Notes: generated from the sequence alone by a model not told the origin. Counted from the stretch's first letter, positions 8,934-17,562 are shown. The stretch is 64,000 bases of DNA from Rhodophyticola sp017644125 (GCF_042140125.1 NZ_CP159473.1), one strand, 5' to 3'. Made by a program: numbers and translations.

Positions 8934-9359
8934 ATGACGATATCACTGGAGAAGGCCCGGCAGATGGTGGCCGAAACGCGGGCCAAGGCCCGGACCATGG
9001 GGCTGAAGCCCTTGTCGGTGGTCGTGCTGGACGCGGGCGGTCATGTTCTGGCCTTCGAACGGGAAGACCGGGCCAGCCCGGGCCGATTCGAGATCGCGCG
9101 GGGCAAGGCCTATGGCGCGGTGATGCTGGGCATGCCCGGCTCGGCGCAGATGGCGCGGGCCGAGGCGCAGGCCTATTTCATGGCCGCGGTGAACGGGGCC
9201 TATGGTGGCAAGGTGATCCCGGTGCCGGGCGGCGTTCTGGTCAAGGATGCGGCGGGCGAGGTGGTCGGCGCCGTGGGCGTGACCGGCGACAGTTCCGAGA
9301 ACGATGCAGAGGCGGCGCTTGCCGGGATCGCGGCCGCGGGGTTCGAGGGGGCCGCGTGA
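8934..9359 (+). CDS. GlcG/HbpS-like (DUF336) protein
   Basis: The protein has 141 residues and the compact DUF336 fold pattern: an N-terminal helix, a VVVLDAGGHVLAF strand segment, a FEIARGKAYGA helix and a Gly-rich GGVLVKDAAGEVVGAVGVTG block. Relatives include GlcG, encoded in the E. coli glycolate operon, and the haem-binding HbpS. It follows glcB by 68 bases on the same strand, which fits a GlcG-like association with glycolate/glyoxylate use. Its biochemical role is not established. A GGAGG element precedes the ATG. Confidence 0.75.
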   Translation: MTISLEKARQMVAETRAKARTMGLKPLSVVVLDAGGHVLAFEREDRASPGRFEIARGKAYGAVMLGMPGSAQMARAEAQAYFMAAVNGAYGGKVIPVPGGVLVKDAAGEVVGAVGVTGDSSENDAEAALAGIAAAGFEGAA

Positions 9360-9736
9360 GCCGGCGGCTGATTTCCTCAGGCTCCGCCTTCGAGGCGGAG
9401 ATCGGGTATTCGAGGGCGGTGGTGTGTGACGGCTGGGTCTTCGTGGCCGGCACGACCGGGTTCGACTATGCCACGATGGAGATCGGCGCGGATGTAGCGA
9501 CGCAGGCGGAGCAGACGTTTCGCAATATCGACATGGCCCTGCGCGAGGCCGGGGCCGGGATGCGGGATGTGGTGCGGGTGCGCTACATCCTGCCCGACCG
9601 GGCGGATTGGGAGCCGTGCTGGCCCGTCACCCGCGCCTGGCTGGGCGAGGTGCGGCCCGCCGCGACGATGATCGTGGCGGCGTTGCAGGACCCGCGCATG
9701 AAGATCGAGATCGAGGTGACCGCGCGCCTGCCCTGA
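9356..9736 (+). CDS. RidA/YjgF family enamine/imine deaminase-like protein
   Basis: The 126-residue protein fits the RidA family: an N-terminal SRRLISSGS segment, a VAGTTG stretch, the QAEQTFRNI helix, and a C-terminal KIEIEVTA strand. RidA proteins hydrolyse reactive enamine/imine intermediates from PLP enzymes. The canonical active-site Arg is plausibly in the VVRVRYIL segment near residue 66. The start is GTG 9356, which overlaps the stop of the GlcG-like gene as GTGA, so the two are translationally coupled. The exact subfamily is not determined. Confidence 0.8.
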   Translation: MSRRLISSGSAFEAEIGYSRAVVCDGWVFVAGTTGFDYATMEIGADVATQAEQTFRNIDMALREAGAGMRDVVRVRYILPDRADWEPCWPVTRAWLGEVRPAATMIVAALQDPRMKIEIEVTARLP

Positions 9737-9848
9737 GCGCCGGGCCGGTGGGGGCGTGCACGGATGCACAGCCGGTTTCGCCCCGCTGCGGGTTTGCAGA
9801 GGCAGGCCGGGCAGGTATAGAAAGCGGATCATGCGACGCGGAGAGCAT

Positions 9849-10628
9849 ATGGCGCGACCTGTAATCGGCATCATCGGCAACCATCATCTGGTCAACGACC
9901 AATACCCGACCCATGCGGGCGGGACCATGAATTCCGAAGCGGTGGCGGAGGTGTCCGGCGGCATGCCAATGCTGATCCCGGCGGATCCGCGGTTTGTCTC
10001 CACCGGGGAATTGCTGGAGACCTGCGCCGGATTTCTCTTCACCGGCGGGCGGCCGAATGTGCATCCGGAGGAATATGGCGAGGCCGAGACGGAGGCCCAT
10101 GGCGCCTTTGACCGGGCCCGCGATGCGGTTGCCTTGCCCCTGATCCGCGCCTGCGTGGAGCGGGGGCAACCGTTTCTGGGGGTCTGCCGCGGCTTTCAGG
10201 AGGTCAATGTCGCCATGGGCGGCACGCTCTACCCCGAGATCCGCGACCTGCCGGGCCGGATGAACCACCGGATGCCGCCCGATGGCACGCTTGAGGAGAA
10301 ATTCGCGCTGCGCCACACGGTGACATTCAGCGAGGGTGGCCCGTTTCACCGGCTGATGGGCGCGCGCGAGGTGATGACCAACACTTTGCACGGGCAGGGG
10401 ATCAAACAGGCCGGGGCGCGGGTGGTGATCGACGGCCATGCCGCGGACGGAACACCCGAGGCGATCTATATCGCCGATGCGCCGGGTTTCACCCTGTCGG
10501 TGCAGTGGCATCCCGAGTATCGCGCCGTGGAAGATCCCGTCTCCCGCCCGCTTTTCGCGGCCTTCGGCGTGGCGGCGCGGGAATGGGCGGAGGGCCGCCG
10601 ACCGGTCTCGGTTGCGGATGTGGCCTGA
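9849..10628 (+). CDS. Class-I glutamine amidotransferase, gamma-glutamyl-GABA hydrolase-like (peptidase C26)
   Basis: This 259-residue protein has the C26 layout: N-terminal RPVIGIIG, an FTGGRPNVHPEEYG block, the nucleophile elbow FLGVCRGFQE with the catalytic Cys near residue 109, and a C-terminal QWHPEY with the catalytic His. PuuD-type relatives cleave gamma-glutamyl-GABA in putrescine breakdown, but related enzymes act on other gamma-glutamyl compounds. The frame is open from 9756, but the ATG at 9849 is preceded by CGGAGAG at good spacing and matches family N-termini. The neighbours do not show a polyamine pathway. Confidence 0.75.
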   Translation: MARPVIGIIGNHHLVNDQYPTHAGGTMNSEAVAEVSGGMPMLIPADPRFVSTGELLETCAGFLFTGGRPNVHPEEYGEAETEAHGAFDRARDAVALPLIRACVERGQPFLGVCRGFQEVNVAMGGTLYPEIRDLPGRMNHRMPPDGTLEEKFALRHTVTFSEGGPFHRLMGAREVMTNTLHGQGIKQAGARVVIDGHAADGTPEAIYIADAPGFTLSVQWHPEYRAVEDPVSRPLFAAFGVAAREWAEGRRPVSVADVA

Positions 10629-10678
10629 GCCGCGGGGACACGCTATGTCTGCGGAAGAAAGCCAGCGAGGACAGGCAC

Positions 10679-11098
10679 GTGACCAGATATGACCCCGACA
10701 ATATTTTCGCGAAGATCCTGAACGGCGACCTGCCGTCCGAGCGGGTCTATGAAGATGACGAGACCGTCGCCTTCATGGATATCATGCCGCGGGCCGATGG
10801 CCATGTGCTGATTATTCCGCGCAGCCGCGCGCGCAACATTCTGGATGCGACGCCGCAGCAACTGGCGGCCTGCATGGTCTCGGTGCAGAAGCTTTCCCAC
10901 GCGGTCATGGCTGCGTTCGAGGCCGACGGCGTGACCTTGCAGCAATTCAACGAGGCGGCAGGCGGGCAGGAGGTGTTCCATCTCCATTTCCACGTGCTGC
11001 CGCGCCATGCAGGCATCAGCCTGCGCCCGCCCGGCACCATGGAAGACCGCGACGTTCTGGCGGCCAATGCCGCCAAGATACGGGCCGCACTGGCCTGA
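10679..11098 (+). CDS. HIT family nucleotide-binding protein
   Basis: The 139-residue protein has the histidine-triad signature HLHFHVLPRH at residues 101-110 and an N-terminal DNIFAKILNGD segment typical of HinT-like purine nucleoside phosphoramidases. It probably hydrolyses AMP-lysine or similar adenylated compounds in the cytoplasm. I choose GTG 10679, preceded by AGCGAGGACAGG; the upstream open frame to 10505 is the antisense or other-frame shadow of the preceding gene. Only one HIT gene is visible here. Confidence 0.85.
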   Translation: MTRYDPDNIFAKILNGDLPSERVYEDDETVAFMDIMPRADGHVLIIPRSRARNILDATPQQLAACMVSVQKLSHAVMAAFEADGVTLQQFNEAAGGQEVFHLHFHVLPRHAGISLRPPGTMEDRDVLAANAAKIRAALA

Positions 11099-11155
11099 AC
11101 CGAGGGAACCGAACCGGCCCGGCCGCGTTATCCAGCGATTGGCGAAGGATCTGCG

Positions 11156-12532
11156 ATGGACAAGGACGCGGCCCGATCCGGGCATCGGACCAACCGGCTG
11201 CGACGGATCTGGGCGGGTCTGCACCTGACGCTGAGGCGTACGCATCCGGCCAAGCTTCTGCTGCTGGGATATCTGCTTTACACCGCATTCGGCTGGTTCC
11301 TGCTGAGCCTGCCGCTTGCGCATGAGGTGCCGGTATCGGCGCTGGATGCGTTGTTCATCGCCAGTTCCGCAGTGTCCACGACCGGCCTCGTGACCGTCGA
11401 TCCGGGCAGCAGTTTTTCCTGGTTCGGAGAGGGCGTGATCATCCTTCTGATCCAGGTGGGCGGGCTGGGCTACATGACGATCGGCTCCTTCGCCCTGCTG
11501 GCGTTTCAGGACCGGCTGAGCCGGGTCCGATCGCGGACCATCAAGGCGGAGTTCAGCCTGCCGGAGGATTTCAGCGTGCGCGGCTTTTTGAGCGCGGTGG
11601 TGATCTTCACCTTCGTGGTGCAAAGCGTGGGGGCGATCATCCTCTATCTGGCGTTTCTGGCCGAAGGAGTTGAAAATCCGCTCTGGTCCGCGATTTTTCA
11701 CGCGATATCCGCATTTTGTACGGCGGGGTTCAGCCTCAATTCCTCCAGTTTCGAGATGATGCAGACAAATACGACCGTCGTGCTGACCCTGTCCGCGCTG
11801 TCGATCCTTGGCGCGGTGGGCTTTCTGATCGTTGTCGATGCCTGGCGCAACCTGACCGGGGGCGCCCGGCATCTTGGCTTCACCTCCAAAGTGATCCTGC
11901 GGGTGACCTTCTGGTTGCTGGCGGGCGGCACCGTGCTCTTCTACGTGGCCGACGCCTCGATTGCCGAACTGAGCCCGTGGGACCGCCTGCTGACCGCGTT
12001 TTTTCAGGTGATGACAGCCACGACCACGGTGGGGTTCAACACCTGGCCGATCGGGGAGATCTCCATGGCGGGGCTGGTGGTGTTGATGGGGCTGATGGTG
12101 ATCGGCGCGTCGCCCGCGGGCACCGGCGGGGGGTTGAAGACCACCACGCTGGCGGCGCTGTTCGGGCTGGTCCGCTCGACGCTGAAGGGGCGGGACGAGG
12201 TGCGGCTGGCCAAGCGCAGGGTGCCTGCCGAAAGGCTGCAAAGCGCCACGGCCGCGCTGGCCTATTACGTCGCCCTTCTGTTCGTCGCGCTGTTCCTGCT
12301 GGGGCTGACCGAAGCGGGGGCGGAGTTCGAGGTGCTGATGTTCGAGGCGATTTCGGCCATGGGCACGGTGGGGCTCAGCATGGGCATCACCGGCGATCTG
12401 TCTCCCCTGGGCAAGCTGGTGGTCATCGTTCTGATGATCGCCGGGCGTGTGGGCATTCTGACCTTCGGCATCGCGGTCGCTGCGCATGACGAAACCCGCG
12501 AGGAAGAGGCGGACAACAACCTCATCTGCTGA
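11156..12532 (+). CDS. TrkH/KtrB family potassium uptake channel subunit
   Basis: This polytopic membrane protein of 458 residues has the four pore-loop repeats of the Trk/Ktr superfamily, each with a filter-like Gly: SSAVSTTGLV, FCTAGFSLNS, TATTTVGFNTW and AMGTVGLSMG. Length and the simple N-terminus fit KtrB better than the longer TrkH. The protein should form the translocating subunit for K+ (or Na+-coupled K+) uptake at the inner membrane. No adjacent ktrA/trkA RCK gene is seen, so the regulatory partner must be encoded elsewhere. Confidence 0.85.
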   Translation: MDKDAARSGHRTNRLRRIWAGLHLTLRRTHPAKLLLLGYLLYTAFGWFLLSLPLAHEVPVSALDALFIASSAVSTTGLVTVDPGSSFSWFGEGVIILLIQVGGLGYMTIGSFALLAFQDRLSRVRSRTIKAEFSLPEDFSVRGFLSAVVIFTFVVQSVGAIILYLAFLAEGVENPLWSAIFHAISAFCTAGFSLNSSSFEMMQTNTTVVLTLSALSILGAVGFLIVVDAWRNLTGGARHLGFTSKVILRVTFWLLAGGTVLFYVADASIAELSPWDRLLTAFFQVMTATTTVGFNTWPIGEISMAGLVVLMGLMVIGASPAGTGGGLKTTTLAALFGLVRSTLKGRDEVRLAKRRVPAERLQSATAALAYYVALLFVALFLLGLTEAGAEFEVLMFEAISAMGTVGLSMGITGDLSPLGKLVVIVLMIAGRVGILTFGIAVAAHDETREEEADNNLIC

Positions 12533-12696
12533 CGCACTCTCTGGAAGGGCAGACGCGCCCGTTTACGGTATGCGCCGTCCTGCCCAACGCCCACGCCAGA
12601 CGCATGTCTGAGCCATGCAGGGCTGCACACAGTCGCCATATGGGCGGCAAGGCTTTGCCGCGCTGCTCCGATGGGGTTCAGCCCGCCTTTTGCCGG

Positions 12697-12885
12697 TTAG
12701 GTCGCTCTTGGGCCGCGCATTTCATGGATCGAGCGCCGGATGCGGCGCCATGTCTCGGCTTCAGCGGTATTCCCGGCATCGGTTTCCACACGTACCCGTT
12801 GGGCGGCTTCGGCTTCGGCCCGGTCGCCATGCGCGCGGTAGAGGGCGCGGGCATATCTGATGATGTCGGCTGCGGTCATCTTCAA
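12697..12885 (-). CDS. Small conserved hypothetical protein (62 residues)
   Basis: The predicted protein is a short, charged, helical polypeptide: an MTAADIIRYARALY start, an Ala/Glu-rich middle and a WRRIRRSIHEM segment ending in RGPRAT. It resembles small uncharacterised proteins I associate with Rhodobacterales genomes. It has no signal peptide or cysteines. It lies 143 bases downstream of the serine hydrolase gene on the same strand, and a perfect 14-bp palindrome at 12955-12968 lies 70 bases before its start. Function unknown. Confidence 0.6.
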   Translation of the reverse strand: MKMTAADIIRYARALYRAHGDRAEAEAAQRVRVETDAGNTAEAETWRRIRRSIHEMRGPRAT

Positions 12886-12954
12886 GGTCCTCCCCAGATC
12901 ATGTGAGAGGGCGCGGCGCCATCCGGTCCCGGGCGGCTACGGCCCTCGACGAGA

Positions 12955-12968
12955 TGCTATGCATAGCA
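12955..12968. promoter_or_regulatory. Perfect 14-bp palindrome, operator candidate
   Basis: TGCTATGCATAGCA reads the same on both strands. It is in the 143-bp gap between the serine hydrolase gene and the 62-residue ORF, 70 bases upstream of the latter's start. The symmetry suggests a protein-binding site. No regulator family can be named from it. Confidence 0.3.
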
Positions 12969-13028
12969 GATTTGCGCGCCCATGTCTCGGGTACACGGGG
13001 CCGGGCGCCGAAACGGGCGGCGCGCTGC

Positions 13029-13901
13029 TCAGGTCACGTGACCGCGTGCGATATCGACAGCCGCCTGTTCGGCAGGGCCCTCATCCGCCCCGGGGGTGAA
13101 GGTGGCGACGGCGGGCGCGCCCGCCAGATCGGGGAAGTGATAGACCGCGTTGGCGGAGAACGGGCCGAGGCCGGAATGCCCGGTTGCGGTGCCTGCCGGG
13201 CCCATCCGGCCGCACATGACCCCGGTGCCATAGGCGATATGCGTCCAAGGCCGTCCCGCAGGGCCGTCGCCAAGCTGCACCGCGTCTGACCCCACGTCAG
13301 GATGGGCGGCAAGGATTAGGCGGAGGAGCCGGGCCGCGTCCGCAGATGTGCCGATCAGGCAGCGATGATAGACCCAGCCCGGATCATAGCCGCGCCCCTC
13401 TGGCCAGTGAATGCCCGCGAACCCGTCGGGAGAGCGCGCAAAGCGCAGGGTGGTGCTGTCCAGTGGCGTGGAGAACATCGTCTTGATCAGATAGCCAAGC
13501 CGCTGCCCGGTTTCGGTTTCCATATGGGCAAGGGCAAGCCGGTAGCCGATATTGGAGTAACGCCACTGGCTGAGCGGGTCCCGCACCGGGGTATGGGCAA
13601 GGCTGCGCGCGAGAACATCGCTGAACGCCCATGGGGTGTCGCCCCGCGCCACCGCGTCATGATAACTCGGCAATGCGCCATAGTCCGGCAGACCGGAAGT
13701 ATGGCGGAGAAGCTGGCGAAGCGTGTAGGGCGCGCCGGACAGCGGTGCGTCAAGCGCGATGCGCCCGGTTTCCGCAAGGCTTAGTGCCGTGGCCGCGATC
13801 GCCGTTTTGGTGAAACTCCAGAACGGGAAAATCGCGCCCGGGTCGCCGCCCGTGGTCAGGGTGCCGTCGGCGTCGATCCGGGCCCAGTGCAGATCAGTCA
13901 T
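13029..13901 (-). CDS. Serine hydrolase, beta-lactamase/class C family
   Basis: The 290-residue protein shows the penicillin-binding-fold active-site set: SFTK (SxxK) near residue 29, YSN in YSNIGY near residue 119, and an HSGLGP segment near residue 256 in the KTG position. It has no signal peptide when started at ATG 13901, so a cytoplasmic esterase or peptidase role is more likely than antibiotic resistance. The start overlaps the end of the ParB/Srx-like gene by eight bases, making it the last gene of the ligase run. Confidence 0.75.
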   Translation of the reverse strand: MTDLHWARIDADGTLTTGGDPGAIFPFWSFTKTAIAATALSLAETGRIALDAPLSGAPYTLRQLLRHTSGLPDYGALPSYHDAVARGDTPWAFSDVLARSLAHTPVRDPLSQWRYSNIGYRLALAHMETETGQRLGYLIKTMFSTPLDSTTLRFARSPDGFAGIHWPEGRGYDPGWVYHRCLIGTSADAARLLRLILAAHPDVGSDAVQLGDGPAGRPWTHIAYGTGVMCGRMGPAGTATGHSGLGPFSANAVYHFPDLAGAPAVATFTPGADEGPAEQAAVDIARGHVT

Positions 13902-14298
13902 AAGGCAGATCATCCGGATCGCGGTTGCGATGGCCGGGCTGCGGCGTGACCGGAAAGTGTTGCGCGCGGATCGTCTTGTGGCCGGCCATCGCGGCCCGGG
14001 CGACCCGGTGCATGCCATCCATGACCCGGCCCCGGGCGCAGAGAATAATCGGCCAGGCGAGATCGGCCTCCGCGGTCAGCCGCGCATGCTCCGCGATGGT
14101 GCGCACGGTCGGCAGATCTCCGGTGTCGTACCAATAGGTCTCGTCCAGTTCTTGAATCTCGGCCAGCGGGAACTCGGCCACCGGGAGGGCGTCGGCAAGG
14201 CGGACCAGCTTTCGGACGTCCCAGATTTTCGTGCCGGTCTTGCCGCGCCGGATATGGTACTGTGCGCGCAGGGGCGGGGTCTCGGGCGGCTCAGCCAT
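13894..14298 (-). CDS. ParB/sulfiredoxin-fold nuclease-like protein
   Basis: The protein is 134 residues long. It contains a GRVMDGMHRVARA segment resembling the DGxHR block of ParB N-terminal/sulfiredoxin-like domains, preceded by a DETYWYDTGDLPTVRTIAEH stretch. This fold includes ParB nucleases, Srx and some nucleotide-binding enzymes, so the role cannot be fixed. It starts at ATG 14298, eight bases inside the end of the ligase gene, and in turn overlaps the hydrolase gene, so it is co-translated with DNA ligase. A DNA-repair-linked function is an inference from that context. Confidence 0.55.
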   Translation of the reverse strand: MAEPPETPPLRAQYHIRRGKTGTKIWDVRKLVRLADALPVAEFPLAEIQELDETYWYDTGDLPTVRTIAEHARLTAEADLAWPIILCARGRVMDGMHRVARAAMAGHKTIRAQHFPVTPQPGHRNRDPDDLPYD

Positions 14299-15883
14299 AT
14301 TGCGCCAGCATCTGTTGCAGATCCTCGAACGTGTTGGCCTCCGTGGCGGGTTTGTCCCTGCGCCAGCGGAGCATGCGCGGAAACCGCAGCGCGACCCCTG
14401 ATTTGTGACGGGGAGAGGCCTGAATACCCTCGAACGCGATCTCGAACACATGCTCCGGCGCAACCGACCGGACCGGGCCGAAACGTTCCTTCGTGTTCTT
14501 GCGGACCCAGTTGGTGATTTCGCGGAACTCAGCATCGGTCAGACCGGAATAGGCCTTGGTGAAGGGCACGAGTGTCTCGCCCTTCCAGACCGCGAAGGTG
14601 AAATCGGTGTAAAGCGTCGCGCGCCGGCCGGAGCCCGCCTGCGCATAGATCATCACCGCGTCGATCGTCAGCGGGTCGACCTTCCATTTCCACCAGTCGC
14701 CCTTCTTGCGACCAGCGAGATAAGGCGCCGACAGGCGCTTGAGCATCAGACCTTCGGCCCCGATCTCCCGGCTGGCCGCGCGCGCGGCGGCCAGATCGGG
14801 CCAGCCGGTCGCGGGCACCGCTTCGGACAGGCGAAGCGGCACGCCGCCCGGAAGGCCCGCGATCAGCCCTTCAAGCAGGGCGCGGCGTTCCGACAGGGGC
14901 CGCGCGCGAATATCCGCGCCCTCCCATTCCAGCAGATCGTAGGCCATCAGGATCACCGGCGCTTCGGCCAGCAGCTTTTTTGGCACGGTCTTGCGCCCGA
15001 TCCGGGGTTGCAGCCGGGCAAAGGACAGCGGTTTTTCGTCGGCAAAGGCCAGCACCTCGGCATCGAGCACGGTGCCATCGGGCAGGAAATCGGCCAGCTG
15101 CGCCAGTTCGGGAAAGCGGCCGGTCATCAGGTCTTCGCCGCGCGACCACAGGAAATGCTGACCTTCGCGCAGAATGAACTGGCCGCGGATGCCATCCCAT
15201 TTCCGCTCCGCCAGCCAGTCGGTCACGGGCCCGAGATCCTCGGGCGGGCCATCTATCTGGTAGGCAAGGTAGAACGGGTAGGGGCGCGAGAGGCTGGCGC
15301 CCGGGTCCGGCCTCTCCACCAGGGTGTGAAAGCTGGTCGTCTCGGGGCTCCAGTCGCCCATCAGGCGATGGGTGAGGTCGGGCTCGTCGATACCGGTCGC
15401 CTGAGACAGGGCGCGGGTCATCAGCTTCTGGCTGACGCCCATGCGCCAGCCGCCGGTGATCAGCTTGTTGAACACGAACCGTTCCGTCGGCGGAAGCTGA
15501 TCCCATGCGGACAGGATCGCGGCCTTCTTCTCCGCATCCTCCGCCTTGTCGAGGGCGCGCAGGCTCGCGATCCAGTGGCTCAGGGAATGTGCGCTCTCCC
15601 GTGTCGCGGGCGGCAGGACAAGCGCGATAGTTTCCGACAGGTCGCCCACCACCGGGTAGCACTCCTCGAACAGCCAGAGCGGGATGCCCGCAACCTCGGC
15701 CGCCCATTCGCGGAGCTTGGTGGTGGTCACCGTGCGCCTTGGGCGCCGCCCGGACAGAAGGGCGATGGTCCAGAGCTTGTCATCGTCCGGCGCATCGCGG
15801 AAATAGGCCGCAAGCACCGCGGTCTTGACGCTGGTCTTGGTGGTCTGGTCCAGCGCGGTGAAAAGGGCGGCGAAGCGCTTCAT
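14291..15883 (-). CDS. ATP-dependent DNA ligase (ligase-associated repair cluster type)
   Basis: This 530-residue ligase has the adenylation motif KWDGIR with the nucleotide-accepting Lys at 228, followed by LDAEVLAF and EGLMLKRL motifs and a KGDWWKWK motif V region, then an OB-fold C-terminal domain. The N-terminal 220 residues form the DNA-binding domain found in this bacterial branch. These ligases occur with a metallo-beta-lactamase exonuclease, an Lhr-type helicase and a PdeM phosphoesterase as a DNA-damage cluster. Here the exonuclease is one gene away, while helicase and PdeM are not in the window. The start codon overlaps the end of the S26-like gene by four bases. Confidence 0.85.
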   Translation of the reverse strand: MKRFAALFTALDQTTKTSVKTAVLAAYFRDAPDDDKLWTIALLSGRRPRRTVTTTKLREWAAEVAGIPLWLFEECYPVVGDLSETIALVLPPATRESAHSLSHWIASLRALDKAEDAEKKAAILSAWDQLPPTERFVFNKLITGGWRMGVSQKLMTRALSQATGIDEPDLTHRLMGDWSPETTSFHTLVERPDPGASLSRPYPFYLAYQIDGPPEDLGPVTDWLAERKWDGIRGQFILREGQHFLWSRGEDLMTGRFPELAQLADFLPDGTVLDAEVLAFADEKPLSFARLQPRIGRKTVPKKLLAEAPVILMAYDLLEWEGADIRARPLSERRALLEGLIAGLPGGVPLRLSEAVPATGWPDLAAARAASREIGAEGLMLKRLSAPYLAGRKKGDWWKWKVDPLTIDAVMIYAQAGSGRRATLYTDFTFAVWKGETLVPFTKAYSGLTDAEFREITNWVRKNTKERFGPVRSVAPEHVFEIAFEGIQASPRHKSGVALRFPRMLRWRRDKPATEANTFEDLQQMLAQYG

Positions 15884-16554
15884 TCCGGACGCTCCAGATA
15901 GGGTACGGGGCTTTCCAGAACGCCCAGGATATCGCCAAGCGCCACAAAGCCGGGGCCGCCCGCGGTTTGGTCGACCCGGCTGTCGCGCGCCAGATCGCGG
16001 TGATCGCCGAGAATGAAGACATGATCGGGCGGCACGGTGAATGGGGCGGTGTCATCGAGATCCGTGCCCTCGGCGAGATCCAGTACGGCATAGCTGCTGC
16101 CGTTCGGCAGCGTTTCGCGGATTTGCGCGATGGTGCAGCTGGCCGCGTCGACGGGCGTGTCGGCGGGGCAGGTGGGGCGCGCCCCGGTCGCATCCGTGCG
16201 CCGCTGAAGGGTGAGCGGCGGGAGCGGGGCGGTGGCGACCGCTTCGCCGTCAAGGTGAAGCTGCCCGCCGATCATCTGCACGCGCGCGCCCGCAAGGGCC
16301 ACCACGCGGCCCATGTCCACGTCGCCCCGTGTCTGGTTCATGTAGAGCACCACGTCGCCGGGAACCGGGCTTGCGGTGCCGGGGAAAAGGCGTTCGGACA
16401 CGGTGCAAAGCCCGCGGTGAACGGTGGGCGTCATCGCCTCGGTCTGGGGGGCGAAGCTGCGATGGGTGCCGATGGTGCAGCGCAGGCAGAAGCAGAAATC
16501 CTGCGCAAAGGCCGGCGTGGCGGTCAGCGCAAAAAGGAGGAGCAGGCGGATCAT
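15880..16554 (-). CDS. S26 signal-peptidase-like protein lacking catalytic residues
   Basis: This secreted 224-residue protein begins with a cleavable signal peptide (about 1-18), followed by a CFCLRC cluster. Signal-peptidase landmarks are present: the PT of box B at 43-44 and a strong box E (GDHRDLARDSR, 183-193). However, the residue that should be the catalytic Ser before Met is Ala40 (EAMTPT) and the box D Lys position reads GRVVAL (82-87) without a Lys. The catalytic dyad therefore appears lost. It sits between the exonuclease and ligase genes, overlapping both at ATGA-type junctions, so co-expression with them is likely. A binding or chaperone role is possible but unsupported. Confidence 0.6.
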   Translation of the reverse strand: MIRLLLLFALTATPAFAQDFCFCLRCTIGTHRSFAPQTEAMTPTVHRGLCTVSERLFPGTASPVPGDVVLYMNQTRGDVDMGRVVALAGARVQMIGGQLHLDGEAVATAPLPPLTLQRRTDATGARPTCPADTPVDAASCTIAQIRETLPNGSSYAVLDLAEGTDLDDTAPFTVPPDHVFILGDHRDLARDSRVDQTAGGPGFVALGDILGVLESPVPYLERPE

Positions 16555-17562
16555 GCCGGGTCTTCCTCCGTCACCTCGTCGAGGGTTTCGCCGCCATAAT
16601 CGGTTTCGACGATGCCCGCGTCATAGCCCTGGGTCGTAAGCCAGCGGGAAAACTGCGCGGTGTAGCCGTGGGTTACGAAAATCCGGTCCGCGCCGGTGGC
16701 GCGGATGGCGCTGTTCAGCCCGTCCCAATCCGCGTGGTCGGAGATGACGAAGCCCCGGTCGGCGGCCCGGCGGCGGCGCACCCCCCGAAGCCGCATCCAG
16801 CCCGAGGCAAAGCCGGTGGAGACAGCCCCGAACCGCCGCATCCAGGCCGATCCGAGCGCCGAGGGCGGCGCCGAGAACCATGGCGCCGGGATGGGCTTTC
16901 GCGTCCAGATCGGGGGTGACTTGTATCGTATCGGGCAGGGCCAGACCCTGGCCACGGATCACCCGGTTGGTCGCCTCCACCGCGCCATGGGTCAGGATTG
17001 GGCCAAGCGACGGGTCTAGGAGGCGCAGAACCCGTTGCGCCTTGCCAAGGGAATAGACGCCAAGCACGCTGGTGCGGCCCGCGGTGGCGTTTTCCGCCCA
17101 CCAGCCATTGATATCGGCGGCCAGCACCGCCTGATCGGGCCAGCTGTAGATCGGCAGGCCGAAGGTGCTTTCGGTGATGAAGGCATGGCAGCGAACGGGC
17201 TCGAACGGTTCCGACAGGCCATCGTCGACGGTCTTGTAATCGCCCGAGGCGACCCAGATCTCGCCGCCGACCTCGACCCGGATCTGCGCCGAGCCGGGCA
17301 CATGCCCCGCGGGGTGAAAGCTGACCTGCGCATCGCCGATGCGGCGCGTTTCGCCATAGGCGATGGTGTCCAGCGGGATATCGCCCAGACGATGGCGGAT
17401 CACGGGGGCCGCCGTGCGCGTGGCGAGATAGGCCCCGTGGCCCGGGCGCGCATGGTCCGCATGGCCATGCGTGATCAGCGCGCGCGGCACGGGTCTCCAC
17501 GGGTCGATATGGAAATCTCCCGCCGGGCAATAAATGCCGCGATCCGTGAATTGCAGAACCAT
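16551..17562 (-). CDS. Ligase-associated DNA exonuclease (metallo-beta-lactamase/beta-CASP), frame interrupted
   Basis: The first 230 residues (from ATG 17562) contain the metallo-beta-lactamase HGHADHARPGH motif and a SGDYK block, matching the ligase-associated exonuclease family that acts with ATP-dependent ligase in DNA-end repair. Near 16870-16878 the frame shifts; the family sequence (SAWMRRFG, FVISDHADWDGL, IFVTHGY) continues in another frame to the stop at 16551. A one-base indel in a GC-rich run (the GGCGCCGCCC region read on the minus strand) explains it. The stop overlaps the start of the S26-like gene as ATGA. Corrected length about 336 residues. Confidence 0.8.

Noticed and set aside
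10643..12487. A 614-codon minus-strand open frame
   Set aside because: Antisense of the HIT and TrkH/KtrB genes, with no recognisable domain.
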